This document shows, in pieces, positions 12,293 to 24,071 of a DNA stretch of 64,000 nucleotides. Every line of letters starts with the position of its first letter. Position 1 is the stretch's first letter. The position numbers and the translations under genes were made by a program. The DNA is from Anoplolepis gracilipes (lineage: Eukaryota > Arthropoda > Insecta > Hymenoptera > Formicidae). Where the stretch lies: NCBI RefSeq assembly GCF_047496725.1, contig NC_132977.1, forward strand, positions 9,027,501 through 9,091,500, read 5' to 3'. A model generated the notes under the pieces. That model worked only from the letters and a program-made list of their open reading frames with translations, did not search any database and was not told the origin of the DNA.

Positions 12293-12312
12293 GAAAGAGA
12301 GAGAGAGAGAGA
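12229..12312 (+). repeat. G15 run followed by (GA)n microsatellite
   Basis: Fifteen consecutive G (12229-12243), a short spacer, then GA repeats from about 12253 to 12312 with GGG and AAA interruptions. The strand is purine-only for about 60 bases. Frames of 60-100 codons here are repeat translations (serine/leucine or arginine-rich) and not genes. Confidence 0.95.
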
Positions 12313-14160
12313 ACAGGGGTTAGCGGGAGAGAGAAAAAGAGAAGCGAGCGAGCGAGAGGGAGAGCAAGAAAGTAGTCGAGCGCGACGACTGGTCTGACAA
12401 CGGCGTCGTGGCGCATACAGTGCTCCGCTGATAATTAGCGAGCGAGCTCCTCGCGACGTAGGACTGATAATTCCCAACAATGGTTCATTACTGTCGTTTA
12501 AATGTACACGACAAGTGCATTCGAGTAGCTACGCCCGGCGAAGGCACAGGCTTGCTTCTATCTATCTGGCTATTTCCATATACATCCTTCATTGTCCTGT
12601 CTTTGTGCGCGACTATACTATAGATTCGCGAAACTGACATTTTTATGGTGGAACAATGGGGTCGCGAGGAGAGATGGATCGAGAGAAGGGGGGTGGAGGA
12701 GAAGGAAAACCCGGAGATGCGCGCGAGCGAGGGAAAGGCGGGAGAGAGAGGGCTAGAAAAGACCAATTCGACGTGAACCGGAGCATCGTTATCCGAGTAA
12801 ATAGACTGTCGCACTGTTCGTCGACGGCCTCCGACGGCCTGCCGAATACAATCCATGATATTTGTATTGTTGTATTTTATTCCCCGTGGAATAAAAGTGG
12901 TCGAGAGGAGTACCGATGTTGCGACGAGCTACGAGTGTCTACGGTCGCCTACTACGAGAAACTAGGTCTGATCTTGGTCGTCACTGACGATGGAAAACGG
13001 GAAACCTGGGTCCTCCGAGGGGACGAGATTCATATATTTGAAATTGTAAGCATATTGATGCATTCTAAATTCGAAATGAGGGTCGAGCTTATCTTACACT
13101 TGTGTGGCAACTCTGTTGAATATAAGAGTTATGATTTTTATGATTTTCCGATAATTTTTATAATTAAAAATCAACCTAATTAGATTGTAATTAATATTAT
13201 CTAAGACAAGTATATGACTAAATAAAATGAATAAGAGATTTATGTGTAATGTGTGATAGATACATACACGTATATATAATATGTCATTAATTATATTAGT
13301 CAAACTTATTGTACAGTGCCTGTTATGTGCGATTATTTGTCGACAGAAAATACATTCGTTAAATACTCATAGTAAAACATGCAGATTATAACGTAAAGAA
13401 TGTAAATAGTTCATTAACAAGATAAATGTAATTGTAAATGTAATTTTTACCAACTGACGAGATTCTACAGCGTCAACGGATTTCGTTGGGGTTCCGGAAG
13501 AAATTGGCCGTGTCTCGGGAAGCGATGTCCTCCAGAATAAAATCACGGTCGTCTCGATAGAAATTACGAGGGACACTCATCCTGACGGAAAGCGGTAGGT
13601 ATCGGAGGTGTAGAGGATAGTCCGTGAAGCGTCGTCATTAACTGCCAATCACTGCCATTCACCGGCCGAGAAGACGAAGTCGGGTAGGCAGGGTAAAAAA
13701 AAAAGAAAAGTACTGCAGAGACGTTGAAGGGAGATTCTAATTATTTATTTACGAGAAGAGCGAGAGAAACGACGCGCGGCTTCGTCGTCGTATTTGGCTC
13801 CTCGTCTCTCTCTTCTTTCCCTCTTCTCAGCCCCTCTGTCATTCAATTATAGAAAAAGAATCATCAAAAGGGAGCGACACATTTCTAGTTAGAATTATTA
13901 TCAATTGCAATATATATACACGAGATATTATTAGACAATAATTATGTCGACATCTAATAAGAATATTAATTTAAAGCATCTATCTAAATGCGTTATAAAT
14001 TATTTTTCTACGACACACGATCGTAGTAAAGTTTCAACTTGTTTAATGCAATCGCTTGACTGTGTATACGACTTTACATTTTATTTTACCATCTCGGGAA
14101 TAAGTGTTTCTTCGCGCAATACGAAGAGCCCGTGTATCAGAAAGAAGTTGGTCGTCGCGC
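12313..14160. other. Mixed DNA with an unsupported 175-codon frame
   Basis: A + strand frame from ATG 12656 to 13183 is open for 175 codons. It starts with a glycine/arginine-rich purine tract and ends in AT-rich sequence giving aromatic and isoleucine-rich residues. No motif, signal peptide or splice structure supports it. 13190-14160 is AT-rich with one GC-balanced piece and no feature. Confidence 0.45.
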
Positions 14161-14800
14161 ATATTAATTGACGGCTCCACTTCGCGCGCGACTTTCCAGC
14201 GGTGCACGTAACGCGGTTTTATCTCCGCATTGAGCGGGGAATCCCAAATTCAATTTCGCGGGGTAAAGCGTAACGACATCGCGCCTTATAAGCGAGCGCC
14301 CACCGTCGCTTTGGTATTGGTGAAGTCGCGTGGGAGCCGGGTTTTTACTTCGCTAATGATTTCCGCGCTCGCTTCAGACGCTAACTTCCCCGACAAATAG
14401 GAAAATTAAAGCCGCGTCCGCGCGGACCCGCGCTCGCGCGTAACTCCGTCCTGCTGGGCATTTAGTTACGACTTTTTTATAATTAATACCTCGGGTGGTA
14501 AATTAAGTCGGGCGCGGCGGAAAGAGCGAGGAAGAAACGTTTTGTAAAATAAATACCGACCGACGTGTACCAGCGGCGCGCATTCGCGGGGAAGACGGGG
14601 AAATGATTCACCCCTCTAACCCTTACCCGCCCCACTTCGCGACGGCCCCCTTGCCTCCCCCCCCTTCATGACGGGGTCCCCTTTCTACCCGCGCCTATCC
14701 GCGGAACAACGAGTAACGGCGGAGAGGTCAATTATAATGGAAGATTACGTGCCCGCGATTCCGTCTCGCAGTTATAAATAGGTACAAAGAGTATTAAGTC
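14161..14800. promoter_or_regulatory. CpG island with homeodomain core
   Basis: The most CpG-dense stretch in the first 20 kb, with many CGCG steps, a palindromic GTCCGCGCGGAC at about 14417-14428 and a TAATTAA core at 14480-14486. No open frame of note. This could be a promoter, an unmethylated CpG island or a conserved element; no transcription start motif decides between them. Confidence 0.3.
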
Positions 14801-16780
14801 CCTCGGAAGTATTAACCTGGAGAGCCATTGGGAAAACTTCCCGTTGCGCGGAAGCGAGGAAGACAAATAATTGAAGAGAGTTTTCGTTTCTCGGTTCGAA
14901 ACACAGGCCATGACGCTCCTCCGGTATTAAAAGCGCGTTTCGTTGCTGCACAAATCTGCCCTGCGAATTTATCTGTAATGTCATGTTCCCGCTCGTATAA
15001 ATTATATTAAAAATAATTAGTATCCGTGTCATTAAAATCTAACATGATTAAATTGGTCCCGCGTTTTGTTTTGCAGCAGGCGTAAGCATGCTTAAACATA
15101 TCTATGCGTCGCGACCAATCTCTTCGATACATTAATCAAAGGCGTATCATCATGATCGATTGACTGAATATCTAGTTGCACGTGACGCATGTCCTATCCC
15201 AGCGTTTCGTTGATCCTCCATATTCTCTACGATCCATAGAAACGCAAAGACAGTGCGGACGTTCAAAGGTCTCATGCTGCGTTTCCCCGAGCACTGACTG
15301 GCACTGCCTGTTTCTATTTACTTGATCTTACCCAGAGGTTCTCACCGTCACGTCTTATTTCAATCAAACGCGTAGCTCTACGATTTACGATATTTTTAAG
15401 TCTTGCTGATAGTTTTCGTGTTGCCTCATCTAATGCAAATTAAATATTCCACATACTTTTTATACATGTTTAATGTCGATGTAATATTAATTCGAATATA
15501 ATGAGAAATTTATTCGTGAGAAAGCAAACATGACGAGATGAGAGCCGCTGGAGCCTTAATAGCGCTGCGGTGCATAGCCTGTATTAGTAGCAGCGGTAAC
15601 AGTCGTGCATAGTTAGGGTTTAATAGCGTGTATTATTGATTATAATATCGCATGATTGGTACAATCACGTCGCATTGTACCTATCAATGCACGGCATGCA
15701 ACCGACCGACCGTGCATCGCTCGCAATCACCGATGCACGAAAACCCGGCGCATTAAATTATTTATTAGCGGACTGTTTCAGCAGATTGAAATCGACAATT
15801 ATCAGGCATATACATCATCGGCTAGCTATGAGTTGCGTAATCGATACGATCGACGCTACGTAATAAAACAAGTACGCTATGTGATTTATATCGTTGTATT
15901 TCCAAATGGCGTAGGGAATGACGATCGTGAATTTGTGAAACCGCAGCGACTGGTCATCTGTAAAAAGAAGAATACAAATAAATTATTCTTTTGTGCTCCG
16001 AATATATTATAATTATGTGTATAAAACAATGCTCATAATAAATTACATTACAACATATTACATATAATTGAATTATATAAAAATATACTACGTAAATGAA
16101 AATTTAATATGCGACGTTTCATACAATAAAAATTGAAAATATGTAAATATAGAACGAATAAAAATGTGCGAATATACATATGTATAATCACGATATTAAA
16201 GGCGGAAAAAGGTTTGTGAACGAGGTGAGCGAAATGCGGACACAGTACCGCCGAAATCATCATCTACACCCTTTCAAAGATTCCGCGAACTTCCAATAGC
16301 TTTTACCCTACGACTAATGGTCGTCTACGACGACCAGAGTAAGAGCAGACGAGGACGGGTGCGAGATATACATCGTTGAAGGAGAAAGAAACGAGAAACG
16401 AGGGTAAAGGAAACGTACTATACCGATATAAAGAGCCATCTCTTTTCGTTCGCCTTCTCTCGCGTTTTTCCTTTATATCCTCTGTCTCGAAAAGAGAGGA
16501 TAATAAAGGGAAAAACGATGCCATAAGTCTTTGTCGTATGTTGCTTTATCTATGTGGTTTATATATATATACGAGCTCCAAAACGTAAGCAAATAATTGA
16601 GAAGAAAAATTTCCCTTAAGAATAGTAAACTTTAGATATCTCAATCATTTATTCAAAAAAATTTGAAAAATATATTTTCTTGCTCTTCCTGTGCCTATAT
16701 TTTTTTCTTAATTTACAAAATTATACAAATTAATACAACTTGAAATCATTTTCAAAGTTTGTAAAAATAATCGCTACAAT
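14801..16780. other. Mixed DNA, no gene assigned
   Basis: Short overlapping frames only; the longest (118 codons, 15656-16012) has no motif. A good pyrimidine-rich acceptor-like site (TTTGTTTTGCAG) ends at about 15075, but every frame after it closes within 20 codons. Confidence 0.5.
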
Positions 16781-16786
16781 TGATAA

Positions 16787-17087
16787 ATGTTCGAATCGAC
16801 GTCATTATTTATCATTTGCTATTTTTTTTCATCACTGCCAAGAATAGGGGGTGCAAGCACAGAAAGTGGGCGGAAGGGAATAAATTTCTGTAGGGTGCTA
16901 ACATTACGTGACAACTGCCGAAGATATTCGGTCGCGAAAGAGTATAAGCTTAATCCTCCCGCGACAGCAACAAAAATATGGGACCATATTGTCTCCATAT
17001 ATCATCCAAGTGTTCTTCGACGAGCAACCCTCGAATCAAGCTTCCTATTCCGAGTAGTGTGTCTCAAACTTGAACGAGACTATACAT

Positions 17088-17131
<44 letters not shown>

Positions 17132-17155
17132 GAATGGAGTACTATATGCATTTAA
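16787..17155 (+). CDS. Open frame with faint helix-turn-helix similarity (possible transposon relic)
   Basis: A 122-codon frame from ATG 16787. The N-terminus has a hydrophobic stretch (LFIICYFFSSL). Residues about 39-65 read TLRDNCRRYSVAKEYKLNPP and then ATATKIW, which faintly resembles the VAREF...PPSTLSTI pattern of CENP-B/pogo-type helix-turn-helix DNA-binding domains. There is no DDE catalytic region, no terminal repeats, and the last 20 residues are encoded by a TA microsatellite. It could be a remnant of a pogo/Tigger-like transposase or chance. The similarity is remembered family pattern, not a search result. Confidence 0.12.
17095..17128 (+). repeat. (TA)17 microsatellite
   Basis: Thirty-four bases of uninterrupted TA. 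Confidence 0.95.
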
Positions 17156-17915
17156 ATCTAGGTAAGCTAATTATGGTATCGATCATTATTAATAAATAAA
17201 AATAATTATACTGTAAGTCAGATATAATACAATTGTTTTGTTTGTACAAATAAATTTAAAATATAGAATGTTTATAAGATAAAAGATTATAGGAAAATTA
17301 AAGTCTCTTTCCTACTAAATTTGCAATTATTTATTTTTTGCAATGTGCAATTATTAATAAGATGTTTGATTAATGAGACGCTAATATTGGTTAACAACAA
17401 ATTTAAACTGTGTCATTTCACTTTGTTGATTTTAAATCGGCTATAATTTATTTAAAGACAGGTGTGCATTATATCTATGCTATTATTTATTAAATCATAA
17501 TTATTCTCGTAAAATGAATTTTAGAGTGGCTACAAATATTCATTTATATGAATCTCACGCATTATCAAAATCCGTTTTCCTCATTAAGCATGACACATCT
17601 TCGATGTCGATCCGAATGGTACGAAACGATTTGACTGAGCAAGCAACGATTGCCAAGAGCCCGAAGGTGCGCGAAAAGGAGGGCAGCTCGCAACTCCTCG
17701 GCGTCGTCTGCCGCGCCAATTCTCAACAAATTGTAATTTCTAGAAACAAATTGAATATAAACGCGCCGTAATTCGAATGCCTGCTGCAGCGGCACCGGCA
17801 CAATAATGATGACGGCTGCGTAGGAGCCAGCGACCGTAGCTGAAGGGAGCGAGGTAGCGCCAGGAGACGTAGCCATGCGCGAAACAGCAATCTTTCGAGG
17901 CAATCTCTTTAATAA
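17156..17915. other. AT-rich then GC-balanced DNA, no feature
   Basis: AT-rich to about 17560, then GC-balanced leading into the candidate exon at 17916. Minus-strand frames here lack motifs. The GC-balanced part could be the 5' untranslated region or promoter of that candidate; no TATA box is evident. Confidence 0.45.
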
Positions 17916-18119
17916 ATGAAGCATACGTTCCCGCTTTTGAATTACGTCTACGTAATGGCCTCCCACTCCCATCCCATCTCTCTCGCTCTTCTGTCTCTTT
18001 CTCTCTTTCTCGTCCCTGTGTCACGCGTCGGCGCCGAGCCGGTACAAAGAACGACAAGGAGAGAATCCGCCATCGCGATCGGCAAAGCCGATTTATACGG
18101 GTTGCTTAAAAACATCAAT
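17916..18119 (+). CDS. Candidate first exon of a small secreted protein
   Basis: A TAA lies immediately before the ATG at 17916; a second in-frame ATG at 17955 (MASHSHPIS...) is the better signal-peptide start. From it come a hydrophobic core LALLSLSLFLVPV, a plausible signal-peptidase site VSRVGA|EP, then a polar segment with TTRRES and ADLYGLLKNIN. The frame meets AAT|GTGAGTAT at 18119/18120, close to the ideal splice donor, in phase 0. Length, signal peptide and dibasic RR would fit a neuropeptide or other secreted precursor, but I do not recognise the family and no second exon is identified. The hydrophobic core lies in a CT-rich tract, which by chance encodes leucine and serine, so a false positive is possible. 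Without splicing the frame ends at 18185. Confidence 0.33.
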
Positions 18120-18755
18120 GTGAGTATACAATACGATGTAAATTATCTTTCGCGCAACAAGCAATCAATAATATATGATTTTTGATACTTTAACAATACG
18201 TTGAAGGGCTGCGAATTATATAATTCATGACAGAAAAGGCTGTAATATATAAAGTATTAAAAATCAATTTCAAATATAATAAATTTTATTAAAAAAAAAT
18301 TAATTTGAGAAAAAAATCGGGTATATTAATTCAACTTTTTTTGAGCACAATAATATACGTCAGATCTTCGTGTTACGATTCATTTTGAAGTTAATAGTAA
18401 ATTATCACGAGCATGAAAAGTCCATATATGTTTGTATGTATGTACACATGTGTTTATGCACGACTGCTAACCGGAATGTTTGCACCTCCATTCCAACGGA
18501 CCGTGCCAATGATAAAAGTGCAACGAGGCCCATCCTCGTTCTCGCGAACGTATACAATCACGTACAAATATTATAGCCGGCAGCGCCGGCGAAATAACTG
18601 CACAAGTAAGTAGTGTGTCTGCCTCCATTGTTTCCCTTCAAATCAAAAGCAGTCAAATTCTCCATTGTGATCGTACTACGCGCTCCACTTACACGATGGC
18701 AGGAAGATGATGGAAAGACGCGATATAACGACGCCAGATATACACGTCGTACGGA
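18120..18755. other. Putative intron DNA; donor-like site at 18605
   Basis: AT-rich, then GC-balanced at about 18420-18720. A GTAAGTAG donor-like match begins at 18606, and CGTCAG|ATC at 18363 is a weak acceptor. The stretch between them is open in the wrong phase for the 17916-18119 exon, or closes before the donor, so I do not call an exon. Confidence 0.35.
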
Positions 18756-19070
18756 TATACAGGGTGTATCTGTTATGTTTATAGTACTTTAAGAGCCAAT
18801 TTATTACTCGCGTAAGGTGGAAAATTTCTTTGAAAAATATTAAACGTTAGATAGTATTTTGATTAGGTGTCATCTGACAAAAATTGAACATTAGATTTTG
18901 ATTGGATATCATCTGACAAACATTTCATGTCATAGAGATTGGTCTCTAACGAGACATTTGTTATTTATTATTATGGATTATTGAATTATTATTAATTTAT
19001 ATCATTGCTCATATTGTAATTTACGCAATATTGCATTAAATTTGAGACGGCAACTGGCACACCCTGTATA
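18756..19070. mobile_element. MITE-like element with TATA-flanked GGGTGT ends
   Basis: The left end reads TATACAGGGTGT (18756-18767) and the right end ACACCCTGTATA (19059-19070), a perfect 12-bp inverted match. Allowing for a TA or TATA target, the element proper is CAGGGTGT...ACACCCTG, about 307 bp (18760-19066). It has no coding capacity. The interior holds an imperfect direct repeat. It is nonautonomous; the superfamily cannot be fixed from the ends alone. A similar-ended element lies at 38016-38355. Confidence 0.6.
18847..18920 (+). repeat. Imperfect internal direct repeat of the MITE
   Basis: Two copies of a TTAGAT...TTTTGATT...ATCATCTGACAAA-type unit: 18847-18882, and 18891-18920 with a short deletion. 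The shared tail is TCATCTGACAAA. Confidence 0.6.
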
Positions 19071-20980
19071 CGTATTTATAGATATCCTACATAAATATAT
19101 ATATATACATATACATGTACGAAGAACGAGTTTGTGTTGCGTGTGTACACTCGATGCGTCTACGGATATATTCACAGCGTAATCGCTGAATCGGTATTCT
19201 GTCGACTGACAGACCTAGGCAAACAATGGACGTTTGATTGTTCAAGATTTAGTGCTGGTTTACTACCGTCGAATTCGAATTCGCGATATCGCGTCGCTCA
19301 GTGGCGTGGGTGTGTCAGCATCTGCATTCACGAGCTTCGCGAAACGTTTCCCGATTTTCAGCCAAGTACAATTCCAAACAAGACCTGATTTCATCAAATC
19401 TTGCAGCTGATTACTCTCAATAATGAACGTGTGATAAATCTCTCTCTTTACATTAAATATAAATAATATTATCGTAATCGCACATTGTGTAGAGAAATAT
19501 CTAAAATATGAAACATATAAAAATAGATTTAAAAATCAATAAATTTTACTTAAAACGAAAATTAATAATATATTGTATTAAAGGAATTTAAATATAAACG
19601 TACGTGTGTGTGTGTATGGGTATACTTGTGCGGTGCAACGAATAAAGAAAAAGAATGCCTTTTACTGTTTCTCTTGTAGAATTTTACTCTGCTATTCGTG
19701 CATTGTCAAATGAGTGCGAGGAGAAGGGTGACATTCGTGAGCTTCTATTTGCACTTTGCAAGATAAAATATTACTCTTAGCTTACATCTCGTTGAAAGAC
19801 GATACGGCATTTGCATTATTTTACATTAAATGCCAGGCGAACGAAACTCGACCGCGTACCGTGCCGGTATTGCCTTCGAGTTTACGGTCATGTCAAAGTG
19901 GTATTTTCAATAGCCCGTGCACTGGAATTTGCCCGTTAGTCAGAAGAATTTGTATTTCTCCGCGAATCGCAGTTGGTCATCGGAAACGAGTCAGATACGG
20001 GTACGAACAGCGTCTTAGGAATCTGTTGGTATTCACGGATAACAAGATTGCACGCGGCAGAACCCCTATCAAACTTACATTCCTCTTTGTTGTAATTGTA
20101 TAAGTGTCAAATATCTAGATGTTATAATGATTCATTGTATTAATGGTATGTGCATTTAACATTTTTAATTATGTCAAAATATTAATAAAATATTATAATA
20201 AAGGTATGTCGCCTTTGAATTTTATCACAAGTTCTATATTAGATCTTTGTCAGATAAAATAATAAAATTATATTATCTCTCTTGTTTGTTAATTAATCAC
20301 AAAATCTATATTATTTTATATAAAATTCGTGATTCTCGATGGCATTTCTAACGCAAAGAATGTTTAAAAGAATTTGAATTTCTCTCCCAGACGAGGGTAT
20401 ATCATATCGTGAGGCTAGAAGTGAGCACATTGAGTGTCTTAGGAATTCGACCCATTCCGTAGTCGAGAAAACAGAATTCGATTGAGAACAAAACAAGCGA
20501 AATCATTCCCCTTCGACCCTAATGGAATCGAAGAATGCGAAGCGTCTGTATTTTCATAAATACCACAGTCCCTGTCACCTCCATCGAATCCAGACCATCA
20601 AAGAGATTTAGTGACATCTCAAGAACTATGATTACGTTGATTTATATTTTGTTTCATCCTCCCTTGAATTTATAAAAAAAATTATATAGATATTTTTTCA
20701 TATTTTATATCTCTAATACAACGTCTGACATTTGTATTAACATTTTCTCCAACTCATCATTATATATTCTCATCAACTTTTACAAATTTATTTTCAGCTG
20801 CAAATTCAGTAATCGCACAATCAATCATTAATACATACTTACGACAGTGACAACTTTGACATATTTTTAATGCAAAACATAAAAGGATAAAATAAACTCG
20901 AAAACGAACCCAGTTGCATTGTAGCATCGTTACATCTTACTTTTGTCAAGCATCGCGTTGATTACAAATAAACCGAACAG
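19071..20980. other. Mixed DNA, no gene assigned
   Basis: Short frames without motifs (largest 115 codons, 19756-20103). AT-rich 20105-20320 and 20640-20900. A minus-strand GTAAGTAT donor-like match is present at about 20840 but no exon is evident. Confidence 0.5.
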
Positions 20981-21330
20981 ACAACCGCTTTACACGCGCC
21001 AGTAAAATCCACACGCGTGTCTGTCTGCGTCGTTTAAGCAGGCTGCGATGAGGGCGGACGGGGGAGCCGGTTTCGTTAAAACAACCCCCTGTGTCGCGCG
21101 CCCCGCACTTTCGCCTCCAGCTTCCACGGCGACGTCAGCCCTTTCTCCCGGCGCAACCGCGTCTCTAGCAATTCACTGATCCGCATTTAGGACAGGAGGC
21201 GATATTTAGGCCGAAGGGTGAGAGGCCTCGAAGTTAATTAGATCGACTTCGTCAAGGCGCATCCACTTAACCTCAACGCCGCGTCAGAGACACGTCGCAC
21301 CATGACTGCTTCCATCGACTTGCACATGTT
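20981..21330. promoter_or_regulatory. CpG-rich patch
   Basis: Abrupt GC- and CpG-rich segment between AT-rich flanks, without a meaningful open frame. Possible promoter or conserved noncoding DNA; evidence is composition only. Confidence 0.2.
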
Positions 21331-22690
21331 GCAAAAGAGAAACACTCACATTCCCTCGTTAACCCTTCGATCTTGTAACTTTGAAAATCAAAATGACCGT
21401 GCAAATAATACACGTATTTTTTTTTAATCAATTTTTATTTTACTGAAATTTTTATTTCGTTTAATTAAATTATGCTATCATTTCTGAATCTCCAAATTCG
21501 ATTACCTCTGTTCTATTTTACAAAATCTTTATTTAAAGCAAAAATTGAGTAGCTTATCAAAAGCTTCATTATCAATTCATAAATACTTTTTTTAATATAT
21601 CAATTCTGAAAAAGTTATTTATGAAATCTATATAAAATGAAGTTCTTTTTGAGATACGTATCTATTTGTAACGAAATCCAAATATACGCATGTGTCTATT
21701 CATACTTTTTCATCCATGTCATGCTTTTATGAAATGTCAGACAAAGAGTAATTAATATAATTAGCGGAAATAAGAGAACATCGATAAAAATATAGTAACG
21801 ACTCGCAATCTAAATCGGTTACGACGAAAAATAGCGTGACAGACGTAAATTCGTCGGATGTATGAAAAACGTGCAGTCTCTCGCTCGGCGGAGTGACAGC
21901 GCGCGAGTGTTCCATAAGTATATCTCTGCATACGTCTCTCCTGCGTTCGATAGCATACGTACGCGCTCGTCTAGCATGCGCTCGCAAACGATGCGGCACG
22001 CCCACCGACGGTATTACGTATTAAAAGTTGCAGCCGACGTGAATTTTTCACAAAGGAAAAAGTATTCAGCGCCGCTCTCTCGTATCTTCTATATTAAAAT
22101 CTAATATGCGAGCAGGTAGAACGTAATATCTATTACAGAGTAATATCACCCTCGAAAACCTTCCTCTTCGAGTACTTTGTTACATTCGCCGGTAATATTC
22201 AGAAGGGATGGGTAGAGGGGATTGACACTGTATTAAAGAAACGCGACAAACACGCATGCACGCGTGCTTCGGTTGACGCAGGCAAACCGATTTGTGAAAG
22301 CTAACGATACGCTCGTAGTTATTAATAATTTTCCATCTCTCTTCTAATTCCGTTTAATAATTTCTCTCCCTTTTTATTCCTATTATAATTAGATGATTAT
22401 TCTGAGAATATATTTTTAACTTGGATAAAATTGTATAGGAATCTACTCATACAGAAAACAAAGATTTGTCATGCTCAAGTATTCTGCACCGAGTATGGAC
22501 AAGAATAGAAATTGCGAACGATGAACTGATGCGAAGATGAAGCGTGTCATAAAATAGAAAGAGGAAGAACAGAGAGCAGAACTCCGTAGCAAACGATAAA
22601 AATTTATATCGGAATATTCGCCTTGGTCGGAAAGTGAATTCAAACGGGCGTGTAATTGACAGTATCGTAAAAAAAGGAAAGAGAAAAAAA
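21331..22690. other. AT-rich and mixed DNA, no feature
   Basis: AT-rich to 21840, then GC-balanced. Open frames are short and overlap on both strands. Nothing recognised. Confidence 0.55.
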
Positions 22691-22697
22691 TACCAAG

Positions 22698-22871
22698 ATG
22701 GCAAAGAAAGATGAAGACGAGGAAAGTGAAAACGAGAAGAGAAACTTGAAGGGAGGGAGGGAAGATGGAGTTGTCTCCATAATTTTTTATCCTAAAACCG
22801 CTCCGTCTCTTCGAAGAGCAATATTGTTAATATGCAAAGGAGCTTCGGAAAAATGGGGTGGCGAGAAATAA
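22698..22871 (+). CDS. Small open frame with good start context (57 codons)
   Basis: ATG at 22698 lies in a favourable context (ACCAAGATGG) and opens a frame of 57 codons beginning MAKKDEDEESENEKRNLKGG, then a more hydrophobic IIFYPKTAPSLRRAILLIC segment, ending WGGEK before TAA. The charged start reflects a purine-rich tract, so low complexity may explain it. No family recognised. It could be a short-peptide gene or chance. Confidence 0.1.
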   Translation: MAKKDEDEESENEKRNLKGGREDGVVSIIFYPKTAPSLRRAILLICKGASEKWGGEK

Positions 22872-22883
22872 GGATATAACCGT

Positions 22884-22902
22884 AAAAAAAAAAAAAAAAA
22901 AA
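22884..22902 (+). repeat. Poly-A run
   Basis: About 19 consecutive A, with no associated retroelement found. Confidence 0.85.
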
Positions 22903-23460
22903 CCACGTAGAATGAGAAACGATAACTGAGACCGACGAAATTATCGTACTGCTCTCCCAGCTTCGAAAGATTATCTTGTCGAGCGAATATTACGAGCCTG
23001 CTTATGACACTTTGATCGGCAACTTTTACGGATTCGCAATAAAACGCCTGTTTCGCGAATCATAAACACAAAACGCAATATAATCGGATACTCGATCAAA
23101 GAATTACTCGAATTTATGAAACGCGAATTATGATCGATGGTCCTTCAATATAAATTGTTAATTAATTGATAAATATTTTACATAGTTAATTAACAAGAAA
23201 AATTATTAACACTGTCTTGTCATTTTCATTATAGCGTATCGAGAAAACCGTAAACCGTTACGATCTTATCGAGCTACAGCGTGACGAATTTTGAAAATGG
23301 CGTCGGCTCGTTTAATCAACGACGGACGAAACAATGTTCGTCGCGGCTAAGAGCACGGGTAGTAGTTCAACGAATTGTTTTGATAAGTCGTGGAGACAAT
23401 ACGTCGTTAAGGCGGCGGGTTTCTCCGTTACGGGAGTGAGAACGACGAGGTGAACGATGT

Positions 23461-23500
23461 GGAAGGCAGACAGGAAGGAAGGAAGGAAGGAAGGAAGGAA
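23461..23500 (+). repeat. (GGAA)n microsatellite with GGCAGACA leader
   Basis: GGAAGGCAGACA followed by seven GGAA units. A near-identical leader plus GGAAGGAAGGG occurs at 24049-24071, suggesting a shared origin or local duplication. Confidence 0.85.
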
Positions 23501-24048
23501 TCCGCGCGACGACCTGCAAGAAGAGGGGACGAAAGCGACTCGAAGAGAAGAGGACTCTCAAAGTTTAGATTAAACTCGCCGCGGATAAATATTCGTAATG
23601 GAGCGCCAGGGTGTCATAAATTAGCATGCTGCTCTCTCCTGTCCTTTCCCGATTCGACAATCTGTACGGCGCGCGGTCCGTTTATCGTTCACCGTAAATG
23701 TCTTTTCCACATCTTTTCCTGCATGCTGCATGTCGATATATAATAAAAGGTTGACGTTACTTGATTTAGAAAATTTTCAGCAAAAAAAAGAAGACCGACT
23801 CGTGCTTAGATTATGCTTAAGATTAGATCGCCAGGTTAGGACATTTATTTTAACAGCAGGGTTGGAATCTTGATAATATTATTAGTTCAAAATACAAAAT
23901 GCCGATGTAGATTTGTTAGTTCAAACTGGATCAATCGCGGTGCAGGGAGATTAAGTAGTTCTCTCGACTTAATTGCTAGGGCGTTAATGGGAATTCAGTA
24001 CCCGAGTCGCGGCTCGTATGGGAGACATTGCAGTCGCGACAGGCGAAA

Positions 24049-24071
24049 GGAAGGCGGACAGGAAGGAAGGG
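24049..24071 (+). repeat. Short copy of the GGAAGGC-GACAGGAA motif
   Basis: Reads GGAAGGCGGACA then GGAAGGAAGGG, one base different from the leader at 23461 over about 22 bases. Confidence 0.6.

Noticed and set aside
12656..13183. 175-codon open frame (+)
   Set aside because: Begins in a purine-rich low-complexity tract and ends in AT-rich DNA; no recognisable domain and no supporting splice sites.
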